Below, piece after piece: positions 42,637 through 50,062 of a stretch of DNA of 54,505 nt. Where the stretch lies: positions 7,170 through 61,674 of the forward strand of contig CACYSH010000004.1 in the NCBI GenBank assembly GCA_902776945.1, in the 5' to 3' direction. The stretch is from an uncultured Ruminococcus sp. Lineage in GTDB: Bacteria > Bacillota > Clostridia > Oscillospirales > Ruminococcaceae. Positions within the stretch are counted from its first letter, which is position 1, and each line of letters starts with the position of its first letter. A program made the translations under genes and the position numbers. The notes under the pieces are model-generated. The model was not told the origin of the DNA, ran no database searches, and worked only from the letters and a program-made list of their open reading frames with translations.

Positions 42637-42818
42637 TCGTTTCACCCCTTAATACTATTCCTGTAATTTTATTATTGCATAAAGATATGAACTTTTCAAC
42701 CGCAGAAAACCCGCAAAACACGTTTTTTAACATTTTTTACATTTATATAAGATCGACGAAATGCTATCCGCCAATCTTGTCTATGCCTTGATGATTAAAT
42801 AGTATAAATAGTATTATG

Positions 42819-43499
42819 TCAGCCTCTTCTCGCCATGAACATATCGTAAAGGCTCCTGCCCTGATCTTCCGGGTCGAAGTCAACGTCGCGGGCGTGAGAC
42901 CGCCAGCTATTGTCCTCTGAAAGAATATTGTACGCCAGATTATGCTGGCTCCATTCGTAAACCATGTCTTCAGGGGTGCGGTAGCTTACATAGTCCTTGC
43001 CGTGTATAGGGTAAATTTCGATAAGCGCCTCGCAGATGATCCTCATATCGTCGCGCTGGTGGATAAGGTAAGAATCCTTTATCGTCCACCGTTCTGGATA
43101 CGCGGTGTAGATCGCCTCGAAAGTCCTGTCTCCGTAGACAAATTCGAAATCCCAGCCCTCGCCGGTCAGATCGGTCATTTCAAGGTCGTCGGCGGACGAA
43201 AGCAGACCTGCGGGCGCGTTCTCTGCGGAGTAGGGGTCTTCGGGTTCGGTCTCGTTGGTTATCTCGGTGCTTGTCGTTGTGGTGGTCGTGGTCGTTGTGG
43301 TTGTTGTAGTTGTCGTGGTTGTCGTGGTTGGTGCGGTTATCGTGGTTGAAATTGCCGTTGTACTCGCCGACGTTTCAGCCACGATTGTCTCTTCCGCCAA
43401 TGCTTCCGCGCTGTCTGCCTGTTTCCCGCAGCCGACAGCCAACAGCGAAAAGACCGCCGCCGCGATTATTGCCAATATTTTTCTTTTTGCGTTTTTCAT
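42819..43499 (-). CDS. Lipoprotein with poly-threonine linker
   Basis: The 226-aa protein has a lipobox (LAVGC, Cys24), then a stalk of 19 consecutive threonines at residues 58-76. A globular acidic domain of about 140 residues follows, containing GWDFEFVYGDRTFEAIYT and HGKDYVSYRTPEDMVYEW. The threonines use all four ACN codons in mixed order, so the tract is not a pure DNA slippage product. Such Thr stalks often carry O-glycans and hold domains off the cell wall. The domain family is not recognised. GGAAG precedes the ATG. Confidence 0.82.
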   Translation of the reverse strand: MKNAKRKILAIIAAAVFSLLAVGCGKQADSAEALAEETIVAETSASTTAISTTITAPTTTTTTTTTTTTTTTTTTTSTEITNETEPEDPYSAENAPAGLLSSADDLEMTDLTGEGWDFEFVYGDRTFEAIYTAYPERWTIKDSYLIHQRDDMRIICEALIEIYPIHGKDYVSYRTPEDMVYEWSQHNLAYNILSEDNSWRSHARDVDFDPEDQGRSLYDMFMARRG

Positions 43500-43532
43500 G
43501 ATGTTGCTTCCTTTTCTTGTTACTAAACATTT

Positions 43533-43905
43533 TTAGAATTGTCGGGCGGGGCTTGCTCCCGCCGCTTTCAACGTCGGTTCTGCTCCTCCGCTGCGATTTC
43601 GGGACACTCGCGCTATTTGTCAAATTGCATAAATTATTATTGTTAGATAAAGCCTTGCAACGAGGAAGGCGGGGGCAAGCCCCCATTTGCACTAACCTAA
43701 TGCAAAACTATTGAAAATACGGTGATTATTTGGTCGCACAGGTCGGGGCAAGCCCGACCCTACAAGAATTTTACGGCGCAAATATTGTAGGGCGCGCATT
43801 GCGCGTCCGTGAACGCCTGCAAATCCGCGATTTTACAGCATTTTTGAATAGATTAATGCGTATGGGGCAAGCCCCCGCCCTACACGCCTTGTGATAGTCC
43901 GGCTT
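43533..43905. repeat. Family B repeat, longest copy
   Basis: This 370-bp gene-free block joins several modules: 'gtcgggcggggcttgctccc', 'ttgttagataaagccttg', 'ggcgggggcaagccccc', 'aaactattgaaaatacggtg', 'cgcgcattgcgcgtccgtga' and 'attaatgcgtatggggcaag'. Subsets of these recur in the same order at 1-140, 4376-4560 and 18105-18290. It separates the his operon end from the lipoprotein gene. Confidence 0.8.
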
Positions 43906-43941
43906 TGTGCAAGTTGACGACACTGCTCATTTATAGTTTAT

Positions 43942-43965
43942 AAAAAACGCCGCTTCAACGGCGGC
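43942..43965 (-). terminator. Terminator of the his operon
   Basis: On the minus strand GCCGC (43961-43965) and GCGGC (43949-43953) form a stem around 7 nt, followed by G and TTTTTT (43942-43947). It lies 8 bp after the hisE stop codon. Confidence 0.85.
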
Positions 43966-43973
43966 ATTTTTAC

Positions 43974-44312
43974 TCAGGTGTTCTTATCCACCGTTTTCAT
44001 CTGCTTCAAATTCCCGATCTTCTCATTGCGCTCATCAAGGACTTTCTCGACATCAGCCCAGTCAAGCCCCTGATTTACACAAAGCACCATGACATGATAC
44101 AAAAGATCGTTTATCTCGTTTTTAAGCTCCTCATTATCGCCGTTCTTAGCCGCGATTATCGTTTCCGAAGCCTCCTCGCCGATCTTCTTGCATATCTTGT
44201 CCACACCCTTCTCATACAGATAACAGGTGTAAGACTTCTCGGGAGCGTTCCCGCTGTCAAAATCTGCCTTTCTCTGCTTTAATACCTCGAATATTTCCTG
44301 ATATACGGTCAT
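43974..44312 (-). CDS. hisE: Phosphoribosyl-ATP pyrophosphatase
   Basis: HisE hydrolyses phosphoribosyl-ATP to phosphoribosyl-AMP and pyrophosphate, the second step of histidine synthesis. The all-alpha NTP-pyrophosphatase motif KKIGEEASETIIAAKN and the second metal/helix segment ELKNEINDLLYHVMVL are present. The 112-aa length is normal for the stand-alone form. It starts 2 bp after hisI and is the last gene of the operon. Confidence 0.97.
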   Translation of the reverse strand: MTVYQEIFEVLKQRKADFDSGNAPEKSYTCYLYEKGVDKICKKIGEEASETIIAAKNGDNEELKNEINDLLYHVMVLCVNQGLDWADVEKVLDERNEKIGNLKQMKTVDKNT

Positions 44313-44314
44313 TA

Positions 44315-44665
44315 TTATTCCTCCTCGTTATACATCTCATTAAAGAAACAGCTGTAATTTCCCGTGTGACAGGCGGCACCCGTCTGCCTTACGTTCAGCA
44401 AAAGCGTGTCGTCGTCGCAGTCGCCGTAAATGCTTACCACCTTCTGCACATGACCGCTTGTAGCGCCCTTGTTCCAGAACTCCTGCCTTGAACGGCTCCA
44501 GTACCATGTGTAGCCCGTTTCGAGCGTCTTTTTAAGGCTCTCCTTGTTCATGTAGGCGAGCATAAGCACCGTTTTCGTGTCAACGTCGAAGGCTATCGCG
44601 GGGATAAGCTCCGACTTTTTGAAATATTTGTCAAGATCATTCAGATCAACTTTAATCTTGCTCAT
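44315..44665 (-). CDS. hisI: Phosphoribosyl-AMP cyclohydrolase
   Basis: HisI opens the adenine ring of phosphoribosyl-AMP, step three of histidine synthesis, using zinc and magnesium. The signatures [26 protein letters not shown], the acidic [10 protein letters not shown] and the zinc ligands in [12 protein letters not shown] are all present. The 116-aa monofunctional form matches the separate hisE. ATG at 44665 follows AAAGGAG by 6 nt; a longer frame overlaps the preceding gene. Confidence 0.97.
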   Translation of the reverse strand: MSKIKVDLNDLDKYFKKSELIPAIAFDVDTKTVLMLAYMNKESLKKTLETGYTWYWSRSRQEFWNKGATSGHVQKVVSIYGDCDDDTLLLNVRQTGAACHTGNYSCFFNEMYNEEE

Positions 44666-44675
44666 AATAACTCCT

Positions 44676-45050
44676 TTATTCATCAATGACTGCGACCTGA
44701 TAATCGTCCTCATAGATTATTTTTCCGACATAATCGGTAAAAACAATATCATACGGTACTTTATACTTATCAAGAAGCGACATAAGCACCTCTGCCTTTT
44801 CTCGCATTTCGTTGAATCTTTCCGTCTTGAAATAAGTCACAGCACCCTGCGGATTGTCATTGTTGCCGCCGTAGAAAGGCGGTTCGGGAAGATGCTGTTT
44901 GAACCAGTTTTCAGTCATCTCATATATATAGGAATCCTCCGCAGAGTAAATCCCATCTCTGACCCTTCGCCAGTTAAGGATAAAAACTCCAACAGGCTTA
45001 CCTGTTCGATATGCAAGCTCACGTCCCTGTATCCGCATATACTTTTTCAT
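44676..45050 (-). CDS. Hypothetical protein inside the his operon (124 aa)
   Basis: I recognise no family. This is a small soluble protein with an aromatic-rich, mixed-charge sequence ([38 protein letters not shown]). No TM segment or signal peptide is seen. It starts 12 bp after the GNAT gene and ends 10 bp before hisI, so it is part of the same transcript. It is more AT-rich than the his genes. A role in histidine synthesis is not indicated. Confidence 0.7.
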   Translation of the reverse strand: MKKYMRIQGRELAYRTGKPVGVFILNWRRVRDGIYSAEDSYIYEMTENWFKQHLPEPPFYGGNNDNPQGAVTYFKTERFNEMREKAEVLMSLLDKYKVPYDIVFTDYVGKIIYEDDYQVAVIDE

Positions 45051-45062
45051 AGTATCGTACCT

Positions 45063-45464
45063 TTATGTCCAAAGACTTGTTATGCACATCGGCGAGGACT
45101 CGGTCTCTCTTGTAAAGCCGCAGCTCTCATAAAAGCCGACCTCTTTGTTATACGAAACAAGCACAATCCTGAGATAATCGGCATACTTCTTCTTTGCCGT
45201 TTCGACGAGCGCCTTGCCTATACCCTGCCCCTGATATTCGGGGTCAACAAGCAGATAGTGGATATACGCCGTCATAACGCCGTCGTCCATAGCGCTCAGA
45301 AGCCCTATTAGCTTTTCGCCGTCCCATGCGGTAAGCACCGTTTCGTAATTCTTCATCGCCGTTTCGAGCTTTTCGGGATAATGCCCCGATGACCATTCGA
45401 CCGACAGGAAAAGCCTTTCCAGTTCAGCCGCGCCAAGCTCTTTATCTGATTTATATTCTATCAT
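45063..45464 (-). CDS. GNAT family N-acetyltransferase
   Basis: This compact 133-aa acetyltransferase has the GNAT core: LTAWDGEKLIGLLSAMDDG, then IHYLLVDPEYQGQGIGKALVETAKKKY (acetyl-CoA pyrophosphate loop Q-G-Q-G-I-G-K) and FYESCGFTRE. The closest architecture is that of small-molecule or peptide acetyltransferases; the substrate is unknown. Its ATG overlaps the NlpC/P60 stop codon by 4 bp (ATGA), which indicates coupled translation. Confidence 0.9.
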   Translation of the reverse strand: MIEYKSDKELGAAELERLFLSVEWSSGHYPEKLETAMKNYETVLTAWDGEKLIGLLSAMDDGVMTAYIHYLLVDPEYQGQGIGKALVETAKKKYADYLRIVLVSYNKEVGFYESCGFTRETESSPMCITSLWT

Positions 45465-46669
45465 ACTATGAACCGCACCGCCCTTGCTACGCGGAGCTGA
45501 CTGTTTTCATAGCTCCGTAAGTTCTCGATACGACAGGGGTGATTGGTCTTTCCGTATGAGCTTGTGAAATGTACGAACTGCCCGTCGCCGATGTACAGCC
45601 CCACATGACCTATTCCGTCGTTTACATAATCGGGATTCACTTGCTGATTGTTGGTGCTGCAAACAAAAAACAGCAGATCGCCCTTTTCAAGCGAATCAAC
45701 GTCCACCCGCGCCGAACTGTTTTTGAAACGGTACGTCCTTACACCGCCGCTGTAACCCGTCTGAACGATGTTGTCAAAGACCATGAGCTTGCCCGATGTG
45801 TTAGCCTGCGCCTCCGCGTTGTGTTCGAGATAAAAGCCTATCCGCAGATACGCCGCCTTTGTCAGCCCCGAGCAATCGGAAACAAGCGCCGAGCTGTTAA
45901 ACTGCTCCCCGCAGAGATAGTAGGTCTGATTCGGTACCCGGCTGGCGGCTATGGCAAAATTCGCCACTACGTTTCTTACGTTCTCTATCGGCTTGCGCGA
46001 AGCCTGCGCGGGCTTGACATATACATACCGATAGGAGTACAGCTGCTCCTGATTGGCGTTTTTGCCCGCCTTTGCGGGAACGGCGAGCTTGACATATCCT
46101 AACGCTGCGGAATCAATGCTTTTGCCCGCTATCGAGTCACCGCTTACGTCGCAGAGCTGCCCGCGAAAAACGCCGCTGCCCATTGTTCCCGCCGCCCGCA
46201 TCACGCCTCCCGAGCGTGTGTAGAACGTCGCGCCGTCCTTAATTGTATAATATGAATAATTGGAAGTGTTGACCTTTATCTCGGAGGAAAGCGCCGTGCC
46301 GCCCGATTCCGCCGTGACCTTGACCGTGTAGCGCGTATACGGCTTCAGATAGCTTGCGCCGTTGGTGGTAAATGTCAGCTTGCCCTCTGCGGATCTAAGC
46401 TCCGCGCCCGTCATATTTTTTACGGTTCTGCCGCTGATCTTTACGGCGAACGCCGCGCTGTCGGAGTAGCTTTTGTAATTGTCAACATATACTATGAGCT
46501 TGTCGCCGCAGTGAGCGCCTGCCGATAATCGCGGCGAGACCACCTGCGCCGCCGAAGCCGTTACAGCCGTACCGAAAACGCCAACCGTCTGCGCCGCAGG
46601 GAGACACATTCCCGATACCGCAAGGACTGCCGCCGCTGATACGGATAATATCTTTTTTTCTATACTCAT
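45461..46669 (-). CDS. Secreted NlpC/P60 cysteine peptidase-like protein
   Basis: The 402-aa protein has a Sec signal peptide (basic SIEKK, hydrophobic core, cleavage likely after TASA). A roughly 200-residue N-terminal region includes an Ig/FN3-like segment (PYTRYTVKVTAESGG). The C-terminal NlpC/P60 domain has the catalytic Cys in VSDCSGLTKAAYL (Cys266) and His in GIGHVGLYIGDGQFVH (His355). Such enzymes usually cut peptidoglycan stem peptides. It lies within the his operon, downstream of hisF and a family A repeat, and is coupled to the GNAT gene. Confidence 0.9.
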   Translation of the reverse strand: MSIEKKILSVSAAAVLAVSGMCLPAAQTVGVFGTAVTASAAQVVSPRLSAGAHCGDKLIVYVDNYKSYSDSAAFAVKISGRTVKNMTGAELRSAEGKLTFTTNGASYLKPYTRYTVKVTAESGGTALSSEIKVNTSNYSYYTIKDGATFYTRSGGVMRAAGTMGSGVFRGQLCDVSGDSIAGKSIDSAALGYVKLAVPAKAGKNANQEQLYSYRYVYVKPAQASRKPIENVRNVVANFAIAASRVPNQTYYLCGEQFNSSALVSDCSGLTKAAYLRIGFYLEHNAEAQANTSGKLMVFDNIVQTGYSGGVRTYRFKNSSARVDVDSLEKGDLLFFVCSTNNQQVNPDYVNDGIGHVGLYIGDGQFVHFTSSYGKTNHPCRIENLRSYENSQLRVARAVRFIV

Positions 46670-46727
46670 TTACTTCTCATTTCTCCTTATCGGTTTACAC
46701 CGCTGATCAGGAACACCCCCGCGCCGA

Positions 46728-46912
46728 CCAAGTGAACAGTGAAGAGTGAATAGTTATGGTATCGCCTTCGGCGATGATGGCACTTGCTAAAGCAAGTGCT
46801 TGCGGAGGCTTCGCCCCGCAAAAAGTTGTTGCTCAAAAGGGATAATCAGTGCGGCACGCAGCGTCCGCATAATACGCGCCGCAGACGCTCATTAACTATT
46901 AACTATTCACTT
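46728..46912. repeat. Family A repeat, copy 3 (divergent)
   Basis: The block begins with 'aagtgaacagtgaagagtga' and AATAGTTATGG and ends with 'attaactattaactattcac', the two 7-mer arms of family A. Inside are hairpins GCACTTGCTAAAGCAAGTGC (46780-46799) and 'atcgccttcggcgat', and a version of the core ('gttgttgctcaaaagggata'). It lies in the his transcript between hisF and the NlpC/P60 gene. Confidence 0.82.
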
Positions 46913-46935
46913 TATTGACCCGCTGACAGACAAAA

Positions 46936-46966
46936 CTATCTTTTATCCTTTATCTTCTTATCTTTT
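46936..46966. repeat. AAAGATA-type 7-mer array at the hisF stop codon
   Basis: Plus-strand units TATCTTT (46937-46943), TATCCTT (46944-46950), TATCTTC (46951-46957) and TTATCTTT run into the hisF stop codon. The same sequence, with preceding 'gacagacaaaac', is found at the hisG stop (51892-51940), and a shorter form at hisH (47870-47889). Confidence 0.85.
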
Positions 46967-47720
46967 ATCTCACGATTATGCCCTTACTGCGGCAGTCGTC
47001 CTTTACCTGCCCTACTGTCAGCTCGTGGAAATGGAACAGGCTTGCCGCCAGCGCCGCCGAGCAGTCGGTTTCAAGAAAAGCCTCCGCAAAATCGCCCAGC
47101 TTGCCCGCGCCGCCGCTCGCAATGACGGGTATCTTAACCGCGTCAACAACGGCTTTCAGCATCGGCAGGTCGAACCCGCCCCGCACGCCGTCGGTATCTA
47201 TCGAGTTTAAGCATATCTCGCCCGCGCCGAGCTGTTCGCACTTCTTCACCCAGTCGATAAGGTCAAGCCCCATGTCGATACGCCCGCCGTTGATGTAGAC
47301 TGTCCACTTGCCGGGACTTACCGCCTTAGCGTCCACGCCCACGCAGATGCACTGGCTGCCGAAAATATCCGCGCCGTCCCTGATAAGCTGCGGATTCTGC
47401 ACCGCCTGCGAATTGACCGATACCTTATCCGCGCCCGCACGGAGCGTATTGCGTATGTCGTCTACGGTCTTGATGCCGCCGCCGACCGTCAGCGGAACGA
47501 ACACCTTTTTCGCGGTCTCGCACACGACATCGAGGATAACTCCCCTGCCCTCGTGCGAGGCTGTTATATCATAAAATACTATCTCGTCAGCGCCCTGTAA
47601 GTTGTATTCATAAGCGCACTCAACGGGGTCGCCGACCTCCTTTATCCCCTCAAAATTCACGCCCTTGACGACCTTGCCGTCGCGCACGTCGAGACAGGGG
47701 ATTATTCTTTTTGCAAGCAT
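46965..47720 (-). CDS. hisF: Imidazole glycerol phosphate synthase subunit HisF
   Basis: HisF is the cyclase that joins ammonia from HisH to PRFAR, giving imidazole glycerol phosphate and AICAR. The TIM barrel shows the catalytic Asp11 in [15 protein letters not shown], the phosphate motifs VGGGIKT and IASGGAG, and [12 protein letters not shown]. The 251-aa length is normal. GAGGTGA lies before the ATG. A 166-bp gap holding a CRISPR-like repeat pair separates it from hisH, where many operons carry hisA. Its stop codon is in AGATAA, the start of a 7-mer AGATA repeat. Confidence 0.97.
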   Translation of the reverse strand: MLAKRIIPCLDVRDGKVVKGVNFEGIKEVGDPVECAYEYNLQGADEIVFYDITASHEGRGVILDVVCETAKKVFVPLTVGGGIKTVDDIRNTLRAGADKVSVNSQAVQNPQLIRDGADIFGSQCICVGVDAKAVSPGKWTVYINGGRIDMGLDLIDWVKKCEQLGAGEICLNSIDTDGVRGGFDLPMLKAVVDAVKIPVIASGGAGKLGDFAEAFLETDCSAALAASLFHFHELTVGQVKDDCRSKGIIVR

Positions 47721-47739
47721 TACGTCACCTCATTGTTTA

Positions 47740-47829
47740 GTATCACCCCCGCGAGTGCGGGGAAAAGGTGGGGCGATAACGAATATGTCTATTTTGTCCA
47801 GGGTCAACCCCGCGTGTGCGGGGAAAAGG
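47740..47829 (+). CRISPR. Relic type I-E-like CRISPR: two repeats, one spacer
   Basis: Two 29-bp repeats (47740-47768 and 47801-47829) share 25 of 29 positions and enclose one 32-bp unique spacer (47769-47800), giving the exact 61-bp period of type I-E arrays. Each repeat has the I-E hairpin: CCCCGCGAGTGCGGGG and CCCCGCGTGTGCGGGG, with GGGGAAAAGG after it. The orientation is plus, opposite to the his genes. No leader or cas gene is visible. It may be a solo relic array, or a mobile repeat that resembles one. Confidence 0.72.
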
Positions 47830-47886
47830 CTTAGTACACCCTACCCGCGCCCGTTGCTTTAACCTGCTGGCAGACAAAGCTATCTT

Positions 47887-48495
47887 TTATCTTGTTCCGA
47901 TAAGCCCCGCGAAGTTTTCCAGTATCTTCAAGCCCGTCTTACCGCTCTTTTCGGGGTGGAACTGACAGCCGTAAACAAACTTTCCGTCCGAAACGACCGC
48001 CGGCACCTTCCCGCCGTACTCAACATAAGCGTTAAGTTCGCCGTCGGGACAGAACGCCTGATAAGAATGGACAAAATAAACAAAGTTATCGCCCAAGCCC
48101 TCAAACAGCGGGCAGGGGTTCGCGTATTCGAGCTTGTTCCAGCCCATGTGCGGTATTACAAGCCCGGTGTCGGGGATCTTGTCCACATAGCCCTTGACAA
48201 GCCCCAGACCCTCGCACTCCTCAAACTCGAAGCTCTTCTCGAAAAGCAGCTGCATACCTAAGCATATCCCCATGAACGGCTTTACCTGCGACTGCGCCTT
48301 TATTGTATCCACAAGCCCGCTTTCGCAGAGCTTTCTCCACGCGGCGGGGAAAGCTCCCACACCCGGCAGGATAAGCGCGTCGGCGGCTTCGAGGTCGCTC
48401 TTTTCGCTTGTCAGCTTGCTTTCAAGCCCGAGATAATCAAGCGCGTTCTTCACCGAGAAGATGTTCCCCGCGCCGTAATCAATAATCGCTATCAT
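47887..48495 (-). CDS. hisH: Imidazole glycerol phosphate synthase glutamine amidotransferase HisH
   Basis: HisH is the class I glutaminase that supplies ammonia to HisF. IIDYGAGNIFSVKNAL starts the fold, the nucleophile Cys lies in FMGICLGMQLLFE, and the His/Glu pair is in CQFHPEKSG. The 202-aa length is normal. The ATG directly follows the hisB stop codon, and AAAGGAG is inside the last hisB codons. The stop codon is in AGATAAAAGATA, a 7-mer repeat motif shared with hisF and the MATE gene. Confidence 0.97.
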   Translation of the reverse strand: MIAIIDYGAGNIFSVKNALDYLGLESKLTSEKSDLEAADALILPGVGAFPAAWRKLCESGLVDTIKAQSQVKPFMGICLGMQLLFEKSFEFEECEGLGLVKGYVDKIPDTGLVIPHMGWNKLEYANPCPLFEGLGDNFVYFVHSYQAFCPDGELNAYVEYGGKVPAVVSDGKFVYGCQFHPEKSGKTGLKILENFAGLIGTR

Positions 48496-49074
48496 TTATA
48501 ACACTCCTTTTGTGGAGAGCACTCCGCCGCCCGTTACCGTCATCGCGTCTTTTAGGGCGTGGGCGGCTGCCTTGAACATCGCTTCAATAATGTGGTGGTC
48601 GTTCTTGCCGTATTCCTCGCGCAAATGCAGCGTTATCCCGCTGTTCATCGCGAAAGCGCGGAAAAATTCCTCCGTAAGGCAGGTGTCGAACTCGCCGCAG
48701 CGGAAATCGGTAAACTTCGCGTTAAAGGCTAAAAACGGTCTGCCGCTGATGTCGAGCGCACAGAAGCTCAGAGCCTCGTCCATAGGCACGAACGCGCTGC
48801 CGTATCTCGCGATACCGCCCTTGTCGCCGAGCGCTTCCGCGACTGCCTTGCCGATACAGATACCTACGTCCTCGACGGTGTGGTGTCCGTCAACGTTCAG
48901 ATCGCCCTTGCAGCGAACGTCCAGATCCATACCCGCGTGAACGCCGAAAGCCGTCAGCATATGGTCAAAAAAGCCTATACCCGTGTCGATATTGACCCGC
49001 CTTTCGCCGTCCAGGCGCACGAACACCTCAATATCGGTCTCTTTTGTCTTGCGTTTTATTTCTGCTGTTCTCAT
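48496..49074 (-). CDS. hisB: Imidazoleglycerol-phosphate dehydratase (monofunctional)
   Basis: HisB dehydrates imidazole glycerol phosphate to imidazole acetol phosphate, with manganese bound by paired histidines. GIGFFDHMLTAF, GHHTVEDVGI and NDHHIIEAMFKA carry the metal motifs. The 192-aa protein lacks the histidinol-phosphatase domain found in enterobacterial HisB, so a separate phosphatase is needed. AGAGG lies 12 nt before the ATG, after the deacetylase gene. Confidence 0.97.
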   Translation of the reverse strand: MRTAEIKRKTKETDIEVFVRLDGERRVNIDTGIGFFDHMLTAFGVHAGMDLDVRCKGDLNVDGHHTVEDVGICIGKAVAEALGDKGGIARYGSAFVPMDEALSFCALDISGRPFLAFNAKFTDFRCGEFDTCLTEEFFRAFAMNSGITLHLREEYGKNDHHIIEAMFKAAAHALKDAMTVTGGGVLSTKGVL

Positions 49075-49094
49075 ACACTTTTACCTCTGTAAAT

Positions 49095-49790
49095 TTATAA
49101 AAACTCCGGCGGAACAAACTGCACGCCCTTATCAAGCAGATAGTCCACGAACTGCTTATAATACCCGGGAACAAGCTCCTCTGTCAGGTCGTGGGCGTGG
49201 AGCAGGATAATATGAAAGCCGCCGTCCGCGAGCATGGGCGCTCCGTTTTCGGGGGCGGGGTCGTTAATGCGCTTAAAAACGTCGTCCGCCGTGAAGCCGC
49301 TGCCCTTGCGGATATTGTACTCGCAAAAATCGAACGACCAAAGCGTGTCAATGTCCTTATCCAAGCCGTTTTCCTTCCAAAACGGAAAATTTATCCTGCG
49401 GTCGTCGAGCTTGTCAAAGCCCTTTTCGGCGAGATATTTTTGCAAATTTTCCTTATTTTCGCCGCCCTTGTCGCCGTAGGGAAAGCGGAACGGGCGGTAT
49501 TTGCGTTCCACGCCCGCGTCGTCGTAAAGCCTGTCGAGCAGTTCCTCGTTTTTCTCGATCTCATTCACACACTGTTCGAAAGTAAGCTCCGAGAATTTCG
49601 GGTGCGTAAAGCTGTGATTGCCGACGATAATGCCGTTTTTGAGCGCGTAGACCGCGTTTTCGTAATGATAGCCGACCATTTCGCCCCATGCGAACATCAG
49701 GGGCGAAATGCCCTTTTCGCCCAGGTAATCAACTATCGCGGGGGTATTTTTCGACGAAATATCGTCTATTGTCAGAACTGCTTCTATCAT
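49095..49790 (-). CDS. Polysaccharide deacetylase-like (NodB) protein
   Basis: This 231-aa protein has the NodB carbohydrate-esterase motifs: TIDD (Asp9/Asp10), the metal pair in GNHSFTHP (His59, His63), RPFRFPYGDKGG and IILLHAHD. There is no signal peptide, so it acts in the cytoplasm or on a soluble substrate, unlike most peptidoglycan deacetylases. The gene lies between hisD and hisB, 20 bp before hisB, and is co-transcribed. Substrate and link to histidine are unknown. GGGAG precedes the ATG. Confidence 0.9.
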   Translation of the reverse strand: MIEAVLTIDDISSKNTPAIVDYLGEKGISPLMFAWGEMVGYHYENAVYALKNGIIVGNHSFTHPKFSELTFEQCVNEIEKNEELLDRLYDDAGVERKYRPFRFPYGDKGGENKENLQKYLAEKGFDKLDDRRINFPFWKENGLDKDIDTLWSFDFCEYNIRKGSGFTADDVFKRINDPAPENGAPMLADGGFHIILLHAHDLTEELVPGYYKQFVDYLLDKGVQFVPPEFL

Positions 49791-49924
49791 GGCTTTTCTC
49801 CCTTACAGATGCTCTCCGGAAATATGCGGCTTATTGTATGGCGGGGGCGGGGGCAGGTTCGACTCCCGCCCGTGCCTTGCGCTGTTCAATTTGCTTTCTC
49901 CACATTGATTCGCTTAAACCCTAC

Positions 49925-50050
49925 GTTTGCGAGGGGAAGACCCTTTGCGGGCATCAACAAGTTGATGCAAACAAGTTCGTGCAAGAAGAAGGGTTGTCCC
50001 CTGCACGAACTTGTTCGTGCCGATCCCATTCCTAAGACTTTTGGTTTGAC
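49925..50050. repeat. Family C repeat, copy 3, inside the his operon
   Basis: It contains 'gcatcaacaagttgatgc' (a palindrome), 'gaagaagggttgtcccctgc', GCACGAACTTGTTCGTGC (50002-50019) and 'cctaagacttttggtttgac'. The sequence 49840-49880, just before it, is a family B fragment ('gggcaggttcgactcccgcc'). Together they fill the gap between the deacetylase gene and hisD. Confidence 0.85.
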
Positions 50051-50062
50051 CTCACTTATGAT

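Noticed and set aside
43255-43536. A plus-strand frame with a long poly-valine run
   Set aside because: It is the complement of the poly-Thr tract of the lipoprotein gene; a 20-valine soluble stretch without signals is implausible.
47665-47862. A 65-codon plus-strand frame across the CRISPR-like repeats
   Set aside because: It is repeat-derived, has no ribosome site and overlaps the hisF start.
49843-49880. A tRNA T-arm-like sequence 'caggttcgactcccgcc'
   Set aside because: No acceptor, D or anticodon arms can be folded around it, and similar strings occur in other family B repeat pieces (10825, 10915).
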